DNA of 35,467 nt from an uncultured Clostridia bacterium (lineage in GTDB: Bacteria; Bacillota; Clostridia; Lachnospirales; Anaerotignaceae): positions 1-35,467 of the forward strand of contig CABSIK010000018.1 of assembly GCA_902477755.1 (NCBI GenBank), in the 5' to 3' direction. Each line of letters begins with the position of its first letter. Positions within the stretch are counted from its first letter, which is position 1. The translations under genes and the position numbers were made by a program. The notes beneath the pieces were generated by a model. That model made no database searches. It saw only the letters and a program-made list of their open reading frames with translations, and was not told where the DNA came from. Below are positions 24,333 through 32,258 of the stretch, piece by piece.

Positions 24333-25172
24333 ATGGTAAAAATCATTACAGACAGCACATGTGACCTGACAAAGGAACGTATGGAGGAGCTTGGCGTTAT
24401 TTGTGTGCCTTTGACGGTGCATATCGGCAATGATATCTATTTAGACGGCGTGGATTTGAGCAAAGCGGAATTTTACGAAAAACTGCGGACGGAGAAATCT
24501 TTCCCTACCACAGCCCAGCCCACACCCCATACCTTTGAAGAAGTCTTTACAGCGGCGCTGGAGGAAGCGGACGAAGTGGTGTGTCTGCTGATTTCTTCGG
24601 ATTTGAGCGGTACGGTGCAGTCTGCCAATATCGCCAAAAACACCATGGAGCGGGAGGAAATCCATATTCTGGATTCCCGTACCACCTGTCTTTCTCTGGG
24701 ACTGTTGGTGGAAATTGCTGCCCAGAGAGCCAAAGAAGGCAAAACAGCGGCGGAAATCATGTCGGAAATGGAAGGTCTCACCAGCCGTGTGCGCATCTGC
24801 GCAGGTATTGAAACATTGGAATATCTGAAAAAAGGCGGCAGACTTTCCGGCACAGCGGCAGCACTGGGTACTATGCTGAATATCCGTCCTTTGATGGGTA
24901 TTCTGGATGGGAAGGTGCTTATGCTTGGCAAAGCCAGAGGCAATAAAAAAATGTACGCCCAGTTAAAGCAGATGGTGGAGGAAGAAGGCATTGACGATGC
25001 TTATCCTGTTCTTCTTGGGCATGCCCAGTCCATGGAAAACTATGAAAAATTCAAAGAAGCCTGTGGTGACCTCATTGCCGGCAGAACCCAGCTTTATGGG
25101 GACATTGGCTGTGTGGTAGGCACCCATGCCGGTCCTGGTATTGTGGGTATTGCCTTTATCAAAAAAGCGTAA
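24333..25172 (+). CDS. DegV family fatty-acid-binding protein
   Basis: A 279-residue two-domain protein. DegV (FakB) proteins bind a fatty acid and present it to the kinase FakA for phosphorylation before use in membrane lipids. It opens VKIITDSTCDLTKE, followed by VPLTVHIGNDIYLDGVDLSKAEFY, SFPTTAQPTP, ISSDLSGTVQSA and the GGRLSGTAA loop near the lipid pocket, and ends GTHAGPGIVGIAF. ATG 24333 follows GAGGAGGGAAAT. No fakA gene is nearby. Complete and of normal length. Confidence 0.93.
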   Translation: MVKIITDSTCDLTKERMEELGVICVPLTVHIGNDIYLDGVDLSKAEFYEKLRTEKSFPTTAQPTPHTFEEVFTAALEEADEVVCLLISSDLSGTVQSANIAKNTMEREEIHILDSRTTCLSLGLLVEIAAQRAKEGKTAAEIMSEMEGLTSRVRICAGIETLEYLKKGGRLSGTAAALGTMLNIRPLMGILDGKVLMLGKARGNKKMYAQLKQMVEEEGIDDAYPVLLGHAQSMENYEKFKEACGDLIAGRTQLYGDIGCVVGTHAGPGIVGIAFIKKA

Positions 25173-25179
25173 ATTTTAG

Positions 25180-25215
25180 AAAAGAGCTTGTTTTTCAAAA
25201 CAGGCTCTTTTTTTT
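25180..25215 (+). terminator. Intrinsic terminator after degV
   Basis: AAAAGAGCTTG (25180-25190) pairs with CAGGCTCTTTT (25201-25211), one G-U pair, with further T residues. Confidence 0.88.
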
Positions 25216-25257
25216 GCGCTCAAAATTCTTACATTTTTCAAAAGTTTAGAAAACCGG

Positions 25258-25308
25258 TTGACAAATCACTCTTACAGTTGTAAGTTATAGTTAAACTACA
25301 AACGTAAG
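25258..25308 (+). promoter_or_regulatory. blaI promoter region with BlaI-type operators
   Basis: TTGACA at 25258-25263 is the likely -35 box; the -10 box is poorly matched (TAAGTT at 25281-25286 after 17 bases). The perfect palindrome CTTACAGTTGTAAG (25271-25284) lies between them and holds TACA-N2-TGTA, the known BlaI/MecI core. A weaker half-match, CTACAAACGTAAG, follows at 25296-25308. The layout fits autorepression of the blaI-M56 operon. Confidence 0.72.
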
Positions 25309-25330
25309 AGAGAAAGAAGGGAAAGCCAAT

Positions 25331-25696
25331 ATGGAGGAAAAAATGAAAATCAGTGAAGCGGAACTGGAAGTTTTGCAGGTTCTTTGGGAGGCGGAGGAAC
25401 CCCTGAAAATACAGGATGTCTGCGACCGTTTGGAAAACAAGAAATGGAAGTACAACACCGTAGGCACATTGCTTTTGCGCATGGCAGAAAAAGGCGCCGT
25501 TGTGCCGGAAAAGAAAAACCGCATTATTTACTACCGCCCAGTTTGGGAGCGGGAAGCCTATCAGAAGGAGCAGACGGAAACCCTCATTGACAGACTTTAT
25601 CACGGTTCTGCAAAGGAACTGGCGGTGTCTTTGTTCCAAGGGGGAAACATGACCAAAGAGGACTTGGAGGACATCCGGAAAATGTTTGACCTGTGA
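25331..25696 (+). CDS. blaI: BlaI/MecI/CopY-family repressor
   Basis: A 121-residue penicillinase-repressor-type regulator. The winged helix covers about residues 5-75 (ISEAELEVLQVLWEAEEPLKIQDVCDRL, then WKYNTVGTLLLRMAEKGAVVPEKKNRIIYYRP), with a C-terminal dimerisation helix ending KEDLEDIRKMF. In BlaI proteins the paired M56 protease cleaves near the start of that last region. The S. aureus Asn-Phe cleavage pair is not conserved here: the aligned stretch reads AVSLFQGG. It is the first gene of a two-gene operon with the M56-LCP protein, and an operator of BlaI type lies in its promoter. Confidence 0.9.
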   Translation: MEEKMKISEAELEVLQVLWEAEEPLKIQDVCDRLENKKWKYNTVGTLLLRMAEKGAVVPEKKNRIIYYRPVWEREAYQKEQTETLIDRLYHGSAKELAVSLFQGGNMTKEDLEDIRKMFDL

Positions 25697-25721
25697 TTTC
25701 TGAAGAAAGGAGGGAGTGAAG

Positions 25722-27530
25722 GTGACGGAATGGTTTCAGACCTTTTTGGTGCTTTCTGTGGCAGGAAGTTTCCTTGCGGGGGTTTTGCTGGCGCTGAAGA
25801 AATGGACAGGAAAGCAGTTTTCGCCTACATGGCAGTATGTGCTGTGGGTAGGTGTCCTGCTGGTGATGGTGGTGCCCGTTTCCGTGAAAATGCCTGCTGT
25901 TGTGCAGCCCATGCTGGAAAAACAGACGATACAGGCCGTATCTCCAACGGCGGCAGAACTAACTGTGACAGAACAGCCTGCCCCTGTGGATACCGTTGAA
26001 GCGCCTGTGGGTGAAATCTTGCCTTTTACGGAAGAAACGGCTTTGCCGCTTATTCCTTGGTGGGATGTGCTGGCGGTTGTATGGATATTGGGGGCTTTGG
26101 GGAGCCTTGGATATCGTTTGACAGGCTATTTTCGTTTCAGCAGGCATATTTGCCGGACGGGAAAGCCCATGGAGTTGGCTGGCGTGCCAAAACGTCTGCG
26201 CGTTTGCAAAACAACAGCGGCAGTTTCGCCAATGGTCATGGGGATGATAAGACCTGTGCTGATTCTGCCGGAAACAGCTCTGACAGAAAGCCGCCTGCCC
26301 TATGTGCTGCGTCATGAACTGGTGCATTACCGCCGTGGGGATATTTTTTGGCGGTGGCTGGCAGTTTTGGCAACGTCTGTCCATTGGTTCAATCCGGTTG
26401 TCTATGTGGCGGCGGCGCAGATGCAGGAAGCCTGCGAAATTTCCTGTGACTGGTGTGTGGTACGGTCTATGGAGGAGGAAAAACGGAATGACTACATGCG
26501 AGTGATTCTGGAACTGTTGGCGGAGGCAATGGCCAAAAAACAAATTTTGACCACACAAATGGCAAGTGAGAAGAAACAATTACAAAGGAGGTTTACCATG
26601 ATTCGCAATCAAAAACCTGTGGGGAAGAAAAATATTCTGCTGAGTGTCTGTGTGGGGACAGCACTTTTGGGGACAGCGTGGCTGACAGGCTGTGCCCTCA
26701 GGGAAACTTATGTGACAAAAGAACCGGAGATGGAAGTTGTTTCTGCGGTAGATGGCTTATCAGAAGAAGGCAGTTTACTGTTTGTGGGGGTAGATGATCA
26801 CGGCAGTGCTGACACCATTTTCACCTACGAAATGTCGGAAGAAGGAAAGACAACCATCTATTCCATACCCAGAGATACTTTCGTTACAGACAACATGAAG
26901 ATTTCCGCTTTGCTTGCTCAGGAAAATGGGGATGAGAAGCTCATTCAGACGGTTTCGGAAATTACAGCAAGACCTGTGGCAGATTATGTACGGATGGATT
27001 TAACGGCAGTGGAAGCGGTCATAGATGCTTTGGGCGGTGTCACCTTTACGGTGCCCCAGAACATGGACTATGACGATCCCTATCAGGATCTTTCTATTCA
27101 TTTGAAGGCAGGAGAACAGACATTGTCAGGAAAAGACGCTGTGTCTCTTTTGCGGTATCGGAAAGGCTATCCCGAAGGGGATTTGAAGCGCATCGAAGTA
27201 CAGCAGGCATTTTTGCTGGAACTGTTCCGACAGAAATGTAACCCTGCTTATCTGAAGGAAATTCCGGCAGTGATGGATGCCATAAAGGGACATGTGGTAA
27301 CAAATTTGATTGGGGAAGATGTGGTAAAATACGGCGAAGAACTTTATCGCCTCAAACAAAATGGCATGGATGCGGTGGAAATGTACACCCTCCAAAATGG
27401 CGATATGTATTACGAAACAGCCCAGGAAGGCGGCGGCATGAGCCTTTTTGCAGAGCAGTCAGCTGATGTTTTGACGAATGATGATACCTTTGCCACAGAG
27501 CAGCCGGCGCTGGTGCCTGTAGGTCAATAA
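25722..27530 (+). CDS. BlaR1-type M56 metalloprotease fused to an LCP (LytR-CpsA-Psr) domain
   Basis: A 602-residue membrane protein. Two N-terminal spans (about 8-25 and 37-55), a loop, and a third span (about 112-132) precede the M56 zinc protease: HELVH at 198-202 and EISCD with likely third ligand E239. A fourth span lies at about 305-325. In BlaR1/MecR1 a penicillin-binding domain would follow; here residues from about 350 to 500 are an LCP domain. It shows GVDDHGSADT, SIPRDTF (R384), the MDYDDP stretch, and RYR (478-480) with D487, R490 and Q494. LCP enzymes transfer wall polymers from polyprenyl carriers to peptidoglycan. Two Arg positions usual in LCP motifs appear replaced (A363 region, V493), so it may sense rather than catalyse. 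GTG 25722 has AAAGGAGGG eight bases upstream; GTG 25716 is too close. Confidence 0.85.
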   Translation: MTEWFQTFLVLSVAGSFLAGVLLALKKWTGKQFSPTWQYVLWVGVLLVMVVPVSVKMPAVVQPMLEKQTIQAVSPTAAELTVTEQPAPVDTVEAPVGEILPFTEETALPLIPWWDVLAVVWILGALGSLGYRLTGYFRFSRHICRTGKPMELAGVPKRLRVCKTTAAVSPMVMGMIRPVLILPETALTESRLPYVLRHELVHYRRGDIFWRWLAVLATSVHWFNPVVYVAAAQMQEACEISCDWCVVRSMEEEKRNDYMRVILELLAEAMAKKQILTTQMASEKKQLQRRFTMIRNQKPVGKKNILLSVCVGTALLGTAWLTGCALRETYVTKEPEMEVVSAVDGLSEEGSLLFVGVDDHGSADTIFTYEMSEEGKTTIYSIPRDTFVTDNMKISALLAQENGDEKLIQTVSEITARPVADYVRMDLTAVEAVIDALGGVTFTVPQNMDYDDPYQDLSIHLKAGEQTLSGKDAVSLLRYRKGYPEGDLKRIEVQQAFLLELFRQKCNPAYLKEIPAVMDAIKGHVVTNLIGEDVVKYGEELYRLKQNGMDAVEMYTLQNGDMYYETAQEGGGMSLFAEQSADVLTNDDTFATEQPALVPVGQ

Positions 27531-27536
27531 ACGCAT

Positions 27537-27583
27537 AAGTGCGGAATCTCTTTTCAGAAGGGGTTTCGCACTTTTTCTTTTTC
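27537..27583 (+). terminator. Intrinsic terminator after the M56-LCP gene
   Basis: AAGTGCG (27537-27543) pairs with CGCACTT (27567-27573); the stem continues inward after one mismatch. T-rich sequence follows. Confidence 0.8.
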
Positions 27584-27665
27584 TGTGTTTGTTTGCAGGA
27601 AAAACCGTTTTTCCGGCGAAATGATTATCATAGGAAAAATGCTGAGGGCAGAGAGGAATGAAAAG

Positions 27666-28577
27666 ATGAGGGCAGATATTTCACTGGATTTATACCGTAT
27701 TTTCTGCGCCGTGGTACGGACGGGGAATATGTCACGGGCGGCAAAGGAGCTTTATATTTCCCAGCCGGCTGTGAGCATGGCGGTGCGGCAGCTGGAGGAG
27801 CGCATGGGGGGAGAACTGCTGGTGCGGACAGCACGAGGGGTTTATCCCACAGCGGAAGGGAAAACACTCTATGCCTATCTGTCCCAAGCCATGGGGCTCA
27901 TTCAGGCGGCGGAGGACAAGTATTTCCAGATGCTGAACATGGAAACAGGGGAATTGAAGATCGGCGCCAGTGATTCCGTCATTGCTCACTTTCTCCTGCC
28001 TTATCTGGAGCAGTACCATAAGCATTTTCCAGATATCAGCATCAAAGTCACCAATAAGACCACTTACGAGTCTCTGCGCCTCCTGCGAAACGGCAGTGTG
28101 GATGTGTGTTTTGTGAATCTGCCCATTGAGGGGGAAAAGGACTTGGATGTAACACCATGTATGGATATTCAGGATGTGCTCATCGGCGGCGAACGGTATC
28201 GGCCTTTGGCACAGGTAGGATTGGATGTGCGCAGTCTGCCCAAGTATCCCCTGCTGTTGTTGGAGGACTTGAGCAATTCTCGCCGTTGTCTGGACAAGTA
28301 CGCCAAAGAAAACGGTGTGGAACTCCATCCCATTCTGGAACTGGGCAGCAGTGACCTGTTAGTAAGCTTTGCGAAGATCAATCTGGGGCTGACTTTTGTC
28401 ATTCGGGAATTTACCAAAGAGGCTCTTTCGGCAGGTGGGCTCTACGAAATTCCACTGGTGCCGCCGGTGCCAAAACGGCAGATCGGTATGGTGCAGCTCA
28501 AAGAGGTTGCCATGCCCCATGCTCTCCGTGGCTTTGTGGAACTGATGGGACTTTCTAAAAATGACGTTGACAAATGA
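27666..28577 (+). CDS. LysR-family transcriptional regulator
   Basis: A 303-residue LysR regulator. The N-terminal helix-turn-helix reads LYRIFCAVVRTGNMSRAAKELYISQPAVSMAVRQLEERMGGELLVRTARGVYPTAEG, followed by the linker helix and the LysR substrate-binding domain starting TGELKIGASDSVIAHFLLPYLEQY. ATG 27666 follows AGAGAGG by nine bases; an in-frame ATG at 27639 has a weaker site. The usual divergent target gene is absent: the gene upstream runs the same way and ends at a terminator, so its regulon is elsewhere. Its last codons contain the -35 box of the next promoter. Effector unknown. Confidence 0.9.
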   Translation: MRADISLDLYRIFCAVVRTGNMSRAAKELYISQPAVSMAVRQLEERMGGELLVRTARGVYPTAEGKTLYAYLSQAMGLIQAAEDKYFQMLNMETGELKIGASDSVIAHFLLPYLEQYHKHFPDISIKVTNKTTYESLRLLRNGSVDVCFVNLPIEGEKDLDVTPCMDIQDVLIGGERYRPLAQVGLDVRSLPKYPLLLLEDLSNSRRCLDKYAKENGVELHPILELGSSDLLVSFAKINLGLTFVIREFTKEALSAGGLYEIPLVPPVPKRQIGMVQLKEVAMPHALRGFVELMGLSKNDVDK

Positions 28578-28595
28578 AAATCAAAATGTTAATAT
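28567..28595 (+). promoter_or_regulatory. SigA promoter of czrA and the zinc ATPase
   Basis: TTGACA (28567-28572), a 17-base spacer and TAATAT (28590-28595). It overlaps the end of the LysR gene. Confidence 0.8.
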
Positions 28596-28613
28596 ATGAG
28601 CAGATATTCAAAT
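28594..28613. promoter_or_regulatory. CzrA/SmtB-type zinc operator 1
   Basis: ATATGA at 28594-28599, then TTCAAAT ending at 28613, with TGA-N8-TCA spacing. This matches the known CzrA/SmtB operator pattern ATATGAnCAnATATTCA. It overlaps the -10 box, so the bound repressor would block czrA transcription. Confidence 0.8.
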
Positions 28614-28633
28614 GATGGGAGGGCAGAAGCTCC

Positions 28634-28975
28634 ATGGAACAATATAGAGAAGAAGTGGATATGATTCGGGAGCTGGACAATGATTTTGTCAAGGATCTGG
28701 CGGAATTTTTTAAAATCTTTGGCGATGCCACCCGTATCCGCATCCTGCGTCTTTTGATGGATCAGGAACAGAATGTGGGAGAACTGGCAGACGCCTTGGA
28801 TATGACCCAGTCGGCAGTGTCCCATCAGCTGCGTGTGCTGCGGCAGAATGGTCTGGTGCGGTATCACAAGGAAGGGAAAACCGTTTATTATTCTCTGGAT
28901 GATGACCATGTGCGGACAGTTCTGGAACAGGGTACCACCCATATTCGCCATAAATATGGCTATGAAGAAGATTGA
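28634..28975 (+). CDS. czrA: Zinc-responsive ArsR-family repressor (CzrA type)
   Basis: A 113-residue ArsR/SmtB repressor. The DNA-binding region is NVGELADALDMTQSAVSHQLRVLRQNGLVRYHKEGKTVYYSL. The alpha-5 metal site of CzrA (D, H, H, H) is fully conserved as D90, H92, H103 and H106 in DDDHV and THIRH, while the alpha-3N cysteines of CadC are absent; this predicts Zn2+ (or Co2+) sensing rather than Cd2+/Pb2+. The metal-bound form would leave the operator and free the promoter. It is followed by the exporter ATPase that it most likely controls. GGGAGG about 13 bases before the ATG is the site. Confidence 0.9.
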   Translation: MEQYREEVDMIRELDNDFVKDLAEFFKIFGDATRIRILRLLMDQEQNVGELADALDMTQSAVSHQLRVLRQNGLVRYHKEGKTVYYSLDDDHVRTVLEQGTTHIRHKYGYEED

Positions 28976-29015
28976 TTTTTGCAGCGGAAGGCAGCTTGCG
29001 CCTGCAAAAATTTTT
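28976..29015 (+). terminator. Weak terminator or attenuator between czrA and the ATPase
   Basis: TTTTTGCAG (28976-28984) pairs with CTGCAAAAA (29002-29010) around a 17-base loop and is followed by five T residues. It begins right after the czrA stop and may limit read-through into the ATPase. Confidence 0.5.
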
Positions 29016-29024
29016 GCACAACAC

Positions 29025-29045
29025 ATGAATAACTACTCATATAAT
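29025..29045. promoter_or_regulatory. Second CzrA-like operator with a -10 box before the ATPase
   Basis: ATGA (29025-29028), eight bases, TCAT (29037-29040): the same TGA-N8-TCA spacing as operator 1. TATAAT at 29040-29045 overlaps it, and another TATAAT lies at 29050-29055. No convincing -35 box is seen at the right distance. Confidence 0.5.
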
Positions 29046-29074
29046 CAAATATAATCAGATCAGAGGTGTGAAAC

Positions 29075-31681
29075 ATGAAAGAAATGACCATTTCCCTGAA
29101 AGGCTTGACCTGTGCCAATTGCGCCGGAAAAATTGAAAAAGCAGTGGGAGAAATGCCGGAAACGAAAGAAGCGGAAATCAATCTGCTGAAACAGGAAATG
29201 CGGCTGGTGCCCATTGCGGAAGCAGATAGGGAAAAGCTGCTGGAAAAAGTAACAGAAACCGTACACAAATACGAAAGTGATGTGGAAGTATCCCTTGTGG
29301 AAAAGAAAAAGCCTCAAGGAGAAATGACCATTTCCCTGAAAGGCTTGACTTGTGCCAACTGCGCCGGAAAAATTGAAAAAGCCGTGGGAGAAATGCCGGA
29401 AACGAAAGAAGCGGAAATCAATCTGCTGAAACAAGAGATGCGGCTGGTGCCCATTGCGGAAGCAGATAGGGAAAAACTGCTGGAAAAAGTAACAGAAACC
29501 GTACACAAATACGAAAGTGATGTGGAAGTATCCCTTGTGGAAAAGAAAAAGCCTCAAGGAGAAATGACCATTTCCCTGAAAGGCTTGACTTGTGCCAACT
29601 GCGCCGGAAAAATTGAAAAAGCCGTGGGAGAAATGCCGGAAACGAAAGAAGCGGAAATCAATCTGCTGAAACAAGAGATGCGGCTGGTGCCCATTGCGGA
29701 AGCAGATAGGGAAAAACTGCTGGAAAAAGTAACAGAAGTCGTACACAAATACGAAAAAGATGTGGAAGTGTCTTTGGCAGAACAGGGACAGACCTGCAAT
29801 ATTGCCCATGGTCATTGTGATGGAGATTGCTGCGCACATACACATGCACATGAAGAAGTGGCAGGCAAAAAGCTGATTCTCCGTTTTGGTGTGGGGCTGG
29901 CGTTCTTTGTGGCAGCTTGTCTCTGGCAGAAACAGGGACAGACGGCACTGTTTTTGATTTCTTATGCAATTTTTGGCTATGATGTCATTTGGCAGGCATT
30001 GAAGAATATTTTTAAAGGGCAGGTTTTTGATGAAAACTTTTTGATGTCCCTTTCTACGGTAGGTGCCATGGTCATTGGCGAAATGAGCGAAGCCGTTTTT
30101 GTTATGCTCTTTTATCAGGTGGGGGAAGCCTTTCAGGACTACGCTGTCCGTCGTTCCCGTCGCTCCATTACGGCGCTTATGGATATCCGACCGGATTTTG
30201 CCCATGTGCTGGTGCCTGATGGCAGTCTGCGGAAGGTTTCACCGGAACAGGTGGCAATTGGTGACATCATCGTGGTAAAAGCCGGAGAGAAAATTCCCTT
30301 GGACGGTACAGTGATAGAAGGCAGTGCTCTGCTGGATACGGCAGCCCTCACTGGGGAATCCCTGCCCAGAGAAGTGGAAGCAGGTAGCAATGTCCTGAGC
30401 GGCTGTATCAATCAGGATGGCTTACTTCATGTGGAAGTGACAAAACCCTTCGGAGAATCCACAGTCATGAAGATTCTGGAACTGGTGGAAAACGCCGCCG
30501 GACGGAAATCCAAGACAGAAAAATTCATCACACGTTTTGCAAGGGTATACACCCCTGTGGTGGTGGGTCTGGCAGTGCTTTTGGCAGTGGTACCGCCCAT
30601 TCTGGGACAGGGCGCTTTTTCCCAGTGGATTGGGCGTGCGCTGATTTTTTTGGTTGTATCCTGCCCTTGTGCACTGGTGTTGTCTGTGCCTTTGAGTTAT
30701 TTCGCTGGCATCGGTGCCGCATCTAAAAACGGCATTCTCATTAAAGGCGGCAATGTGCTGGATACCCTGTGTCATACAGAACGTATCGTATTTGATAAAA
30801 CAGGTACCCTCACAAAAGGGCAGTTTACCGTAACAAAAATTGAAGGTGAAAATCCGGCGGCTCTGCTGGAAATGGCGGCGGCAGGAGAAAGCCTGTCCAA
30901 TCATCCCGTTGCCCGTGCCATTGCGAAACACTATGAAACACAAACAGGCAGACAGCCGGAAGGGGTAACGGATTACGCGGAACAGGGCGGTATGGGCATT
31001 ACCTGTCAGTGGAAAGGCGCCCATCTGGCTTTGGGGAACCGCCGTTTGATGGAAAAAGAAGGTGTTTCCTGTCCCGAAGCTGTGGGAAGCGGTTCTGTGG
31101 TCTATGTGGCAAAAGACGGCATGTATCAGGGTTATCTGGTGGTGGATGATACCATCAAGGACGGTGCGGCAGAGGCATTGGCGGCGTTGGCACCTTACGG
31201 CGTTACAGAAACGGTTATGCTCACTGGTGACGGCAAAGGAGCGGCGGAAAAAGTGGGCAAGACTCTTGGCATCCACCATATTTATGCGGAATTACTGCCG
31301 GCGGATAAGCTGCATATTTTGGAAAACCTGCCCCAAATGGAAGAAGGTGCAAAAACGGCTTTCGTTGGGGATGGCATCAACGATGCGCCTGTATTGGCAG
31401 GGGCAGATGTGGGCATTGCCATGGGTGCCATGGGCTCTGATGCTGCCATGGAGGCGGCAGATGTGGTGCTTATGGATGATGATTTGCGGAAAATTTCTGT
31501 GGGTCTGCGCATTGCCAAGAACACAAGAAAAATCGTTCTGCAAAACATTGTGTTTGCTTTGGGCATCAAAATTCTGGTGCTCCTCCTCAGTGCGCTGGGT
31601 ATGGCGACCATGTGGATGGCAGTATTTGCCGATGTAGGCGTGGCAGTGCTGGCAATTCTCAACGCTATGCGGAAGAAATAA
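29075..31681 (+). CDS. zntA: P1B-type zinc (cadmium/lead) exporting ATPase with three tandem metal-binding domains
   Basis: An 868-residue heavy-metal pump. Residues 3 to about 240 hold three 80-residue metal-binding units with GLTCANC (C13/C16, C93/C96, C173/C176). A Cys/His-rich stretch follows (about 245-270, HGHCDGDCCAHTHAH). Then come the membrane domain, TGES, the CPC motif at 530-532, DKTGT with phosphorylated D574, SNHPVA and GDGINDAP. The last span contains FADVGVAVLAILNAMR, where zinc ATPases carry a metal-binding Asp. CPC plus this Asp, with a CzrA repressor upstream, point to Zn2+ export, with Cd2+ or Pb2+ possible. Most ZntA proteins have one or two N-terminal domains, so three near-identical ones are unusual. 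Confidence 0.93.
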   Translation: MKEMTISLKGLTCANCAGKIEKAVGEMPETKEAEINLLKQEMRLVPIAEADREKLLEKVTETVHKYESDVEVSLVEKKKPQGEMTISLKGLTCANCAGKIEKAVGEMPETKEAEINLLKQEMRLVPIAEADREKLLEKVTETVHKYESDVEVSLVEKKKPQGEMTISLKGLTCANCAGKIEKAVGEMPETKEAEINLLKQEMRLVPIAEADREKLLEKVTEVVHKYEKDVEVSLAEQGQTCNIAHGHCDGDCCAHTHAHEEVAGKKLILRFGVGLAFFVAACLWQKQGQTALFLISYAIFGYDVIWQALKNIFKGQVFDENFLMSLSTVGAMVIGEMSEAVFVMLFYQVGEAFQDYAVRRSRRSITALMDIRPDFAHVLVPDGSLRKVSPEQVAIGDIIVVKAGEKIPLDGTVIEGSALLDTAALTGESLPREVEAGSNVLSGCINQDGLLHVEVTKPFGESTVMKILELVENAAGRKSKTEKFITRFARVYTPVVVGLAVLLAVVPPILGQGAFSQWIGRALIFLVVSCPCALVLSVPLSYFAGIGAASKNGILIKGGNVLDTLCHTERIVFDKTGTLTKGQFTVTKIEGENPAALLEMAAAGESLSNHPVARAIAKHYETQTGRQPEGVTDYAEQGGMGITCQWKGAHLALGNRRLMEKEGVSCPEAVGSGSVVYVAKDGMYQGYLVVDDTIKDGAAEALAALAPYGVTETVMLTGDGKGAAEKVGKTLGIHHIYAELLPADKLHILENLPQMEEGAKTAFVGDGINDAPVLAGADVGIAMGAMGSDAAMEAADVVLMDDDLRKISVGLRIAKNTRKIVLQNIVFALGIKILVLLLSALGMATMWMAVFADVGVAVLAILNAMRKK
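29081..29800 (+). repeat. Three 240-bp tandem repeats encoding metal-binding domains
   Basis: Units 29081-29320, 29321-29560 and 29561-29800 each start GAAATGACCATTTCCCTGAA. Unit 1 differs from unit 2 at a few mostly silent sites (for example GACCTG against GACTTG, and CAGGAAATG against CAAGAGATG). Units 2 and 3 are almost identical until the last 60 bases. The period is exactly 80 codons, so copy number can change without breaking the frame. Confidence 0.92.
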
Positions 31682-31685
31682 AACG

Positions 31686-31723
31686 AAAGCTGGAATCTTC
31701 TATGAGAAGATTCCAGCTTTTTT
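31686..31723. terminator. Bidirectional terminator between the zinc ATPase and the lipoprotein
   Basis: AAAGCTGGAATCTTCT (31686-31701) pairs exactly with 31705-31720 around a three-base loop, followed by T residues; the flanks allow termination on both strands. Confidence 0.9.
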
Positions 31724-31727
31724 GTCA

Positions 31728-32240
31728 TCAGGGAGCAATATCTTTCGGTTTTGTATCGGCGTAATAAATGTCTTTTTCGTCCAATCCGCTGATTTCGCAG
31801 CTTACATTGCAGGAACACCCATCACCGGTGATGTAGAACACATTCATGCCTTTTTGGAGGGTAATGGTCATTTCATTGTTGACTTCTTCCGTCACGGCGG
31901 AGGAATCCAGAGGCACGGACATTTTTTCTTTGCTGCCTTCCGCGTAACAGCCGATCTGAGCGTCACCGGCGTCCTTGGTGAAGTTATAGTACAAAGTCAC
32001 TTCCGTATCCCTTGCGGCTTCTATGTAGAAAAAGGGCGTTTCTGTTTCTGTGGGGGTAGCCTCCAGACTGACGGCAAGGGCGTTTCCTCCTGCCATGCGC
32101 AGGGACTGAAAAACGGAAGTCTGGGCTTCAACGGCGGCTTCTCCCGTAGGCAGAGGGGTAACGGGTTCTTTTTGTGCCTGACAGGCGGCAAGCCCCAGAA
32201 CCAGTACACCACAGAGCATATATAGTTTCATATTTTTCAT
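31728..32240 (-). CDS. Putative lipoprotein of unknown function
   Basis: A 170-residue secreted lipoprotein. A short positive start and hydrophobic core (KLYMLCGVLVLGLAAC) end in a lipobox, LAAC, so Cys20 should be lipid-modified and the protein anchored outside the membrane. The rest is rich in Thr, Glu and Asp and is probably a beta-sandwich (TPFFYIEAARDTEVTLYYNF, then MTITLQKGMNVFYITGDG), with a late GCSCNVSC cluster of three Cys. I recognise no family. GAGGTGAC lies ahead of the ATG. It stands alone between a shared terminator and the repeat copy B. Confidence 0.72.
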   Translation of the reverse strand: MKNMKLYMLCGVLVLGLAACQAQKEPVTPLPTGEAAVEAQTSVFQSLRMAGGNALAVSLEATPTETETPFFYIEAARDTEVTLYYNFTKDAGDAQIGCYAEGSKEKMSVPLDSSAVTEEVNNEMTITLQKGMNVFYITGDGCSCNVSCEISGLDEKDIYYADTKPKDIAP

Positions 32241-32258
32241 ATTATGTCACCTCAAAAA

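Noticed and set aside
27621..27631. ATGATTATCAT palindrome upstream of the LysR gene, Fur-box-like
   Set aside because: Only 11 bases match; a real Fur box needs about 19, and no iron gene is near.
29060..30205. Minus-strand frame with a repeated protein pattern
   Set aside because: The repeats only mirror the tandem metal-binding units on the plus strand; there is no start signal.
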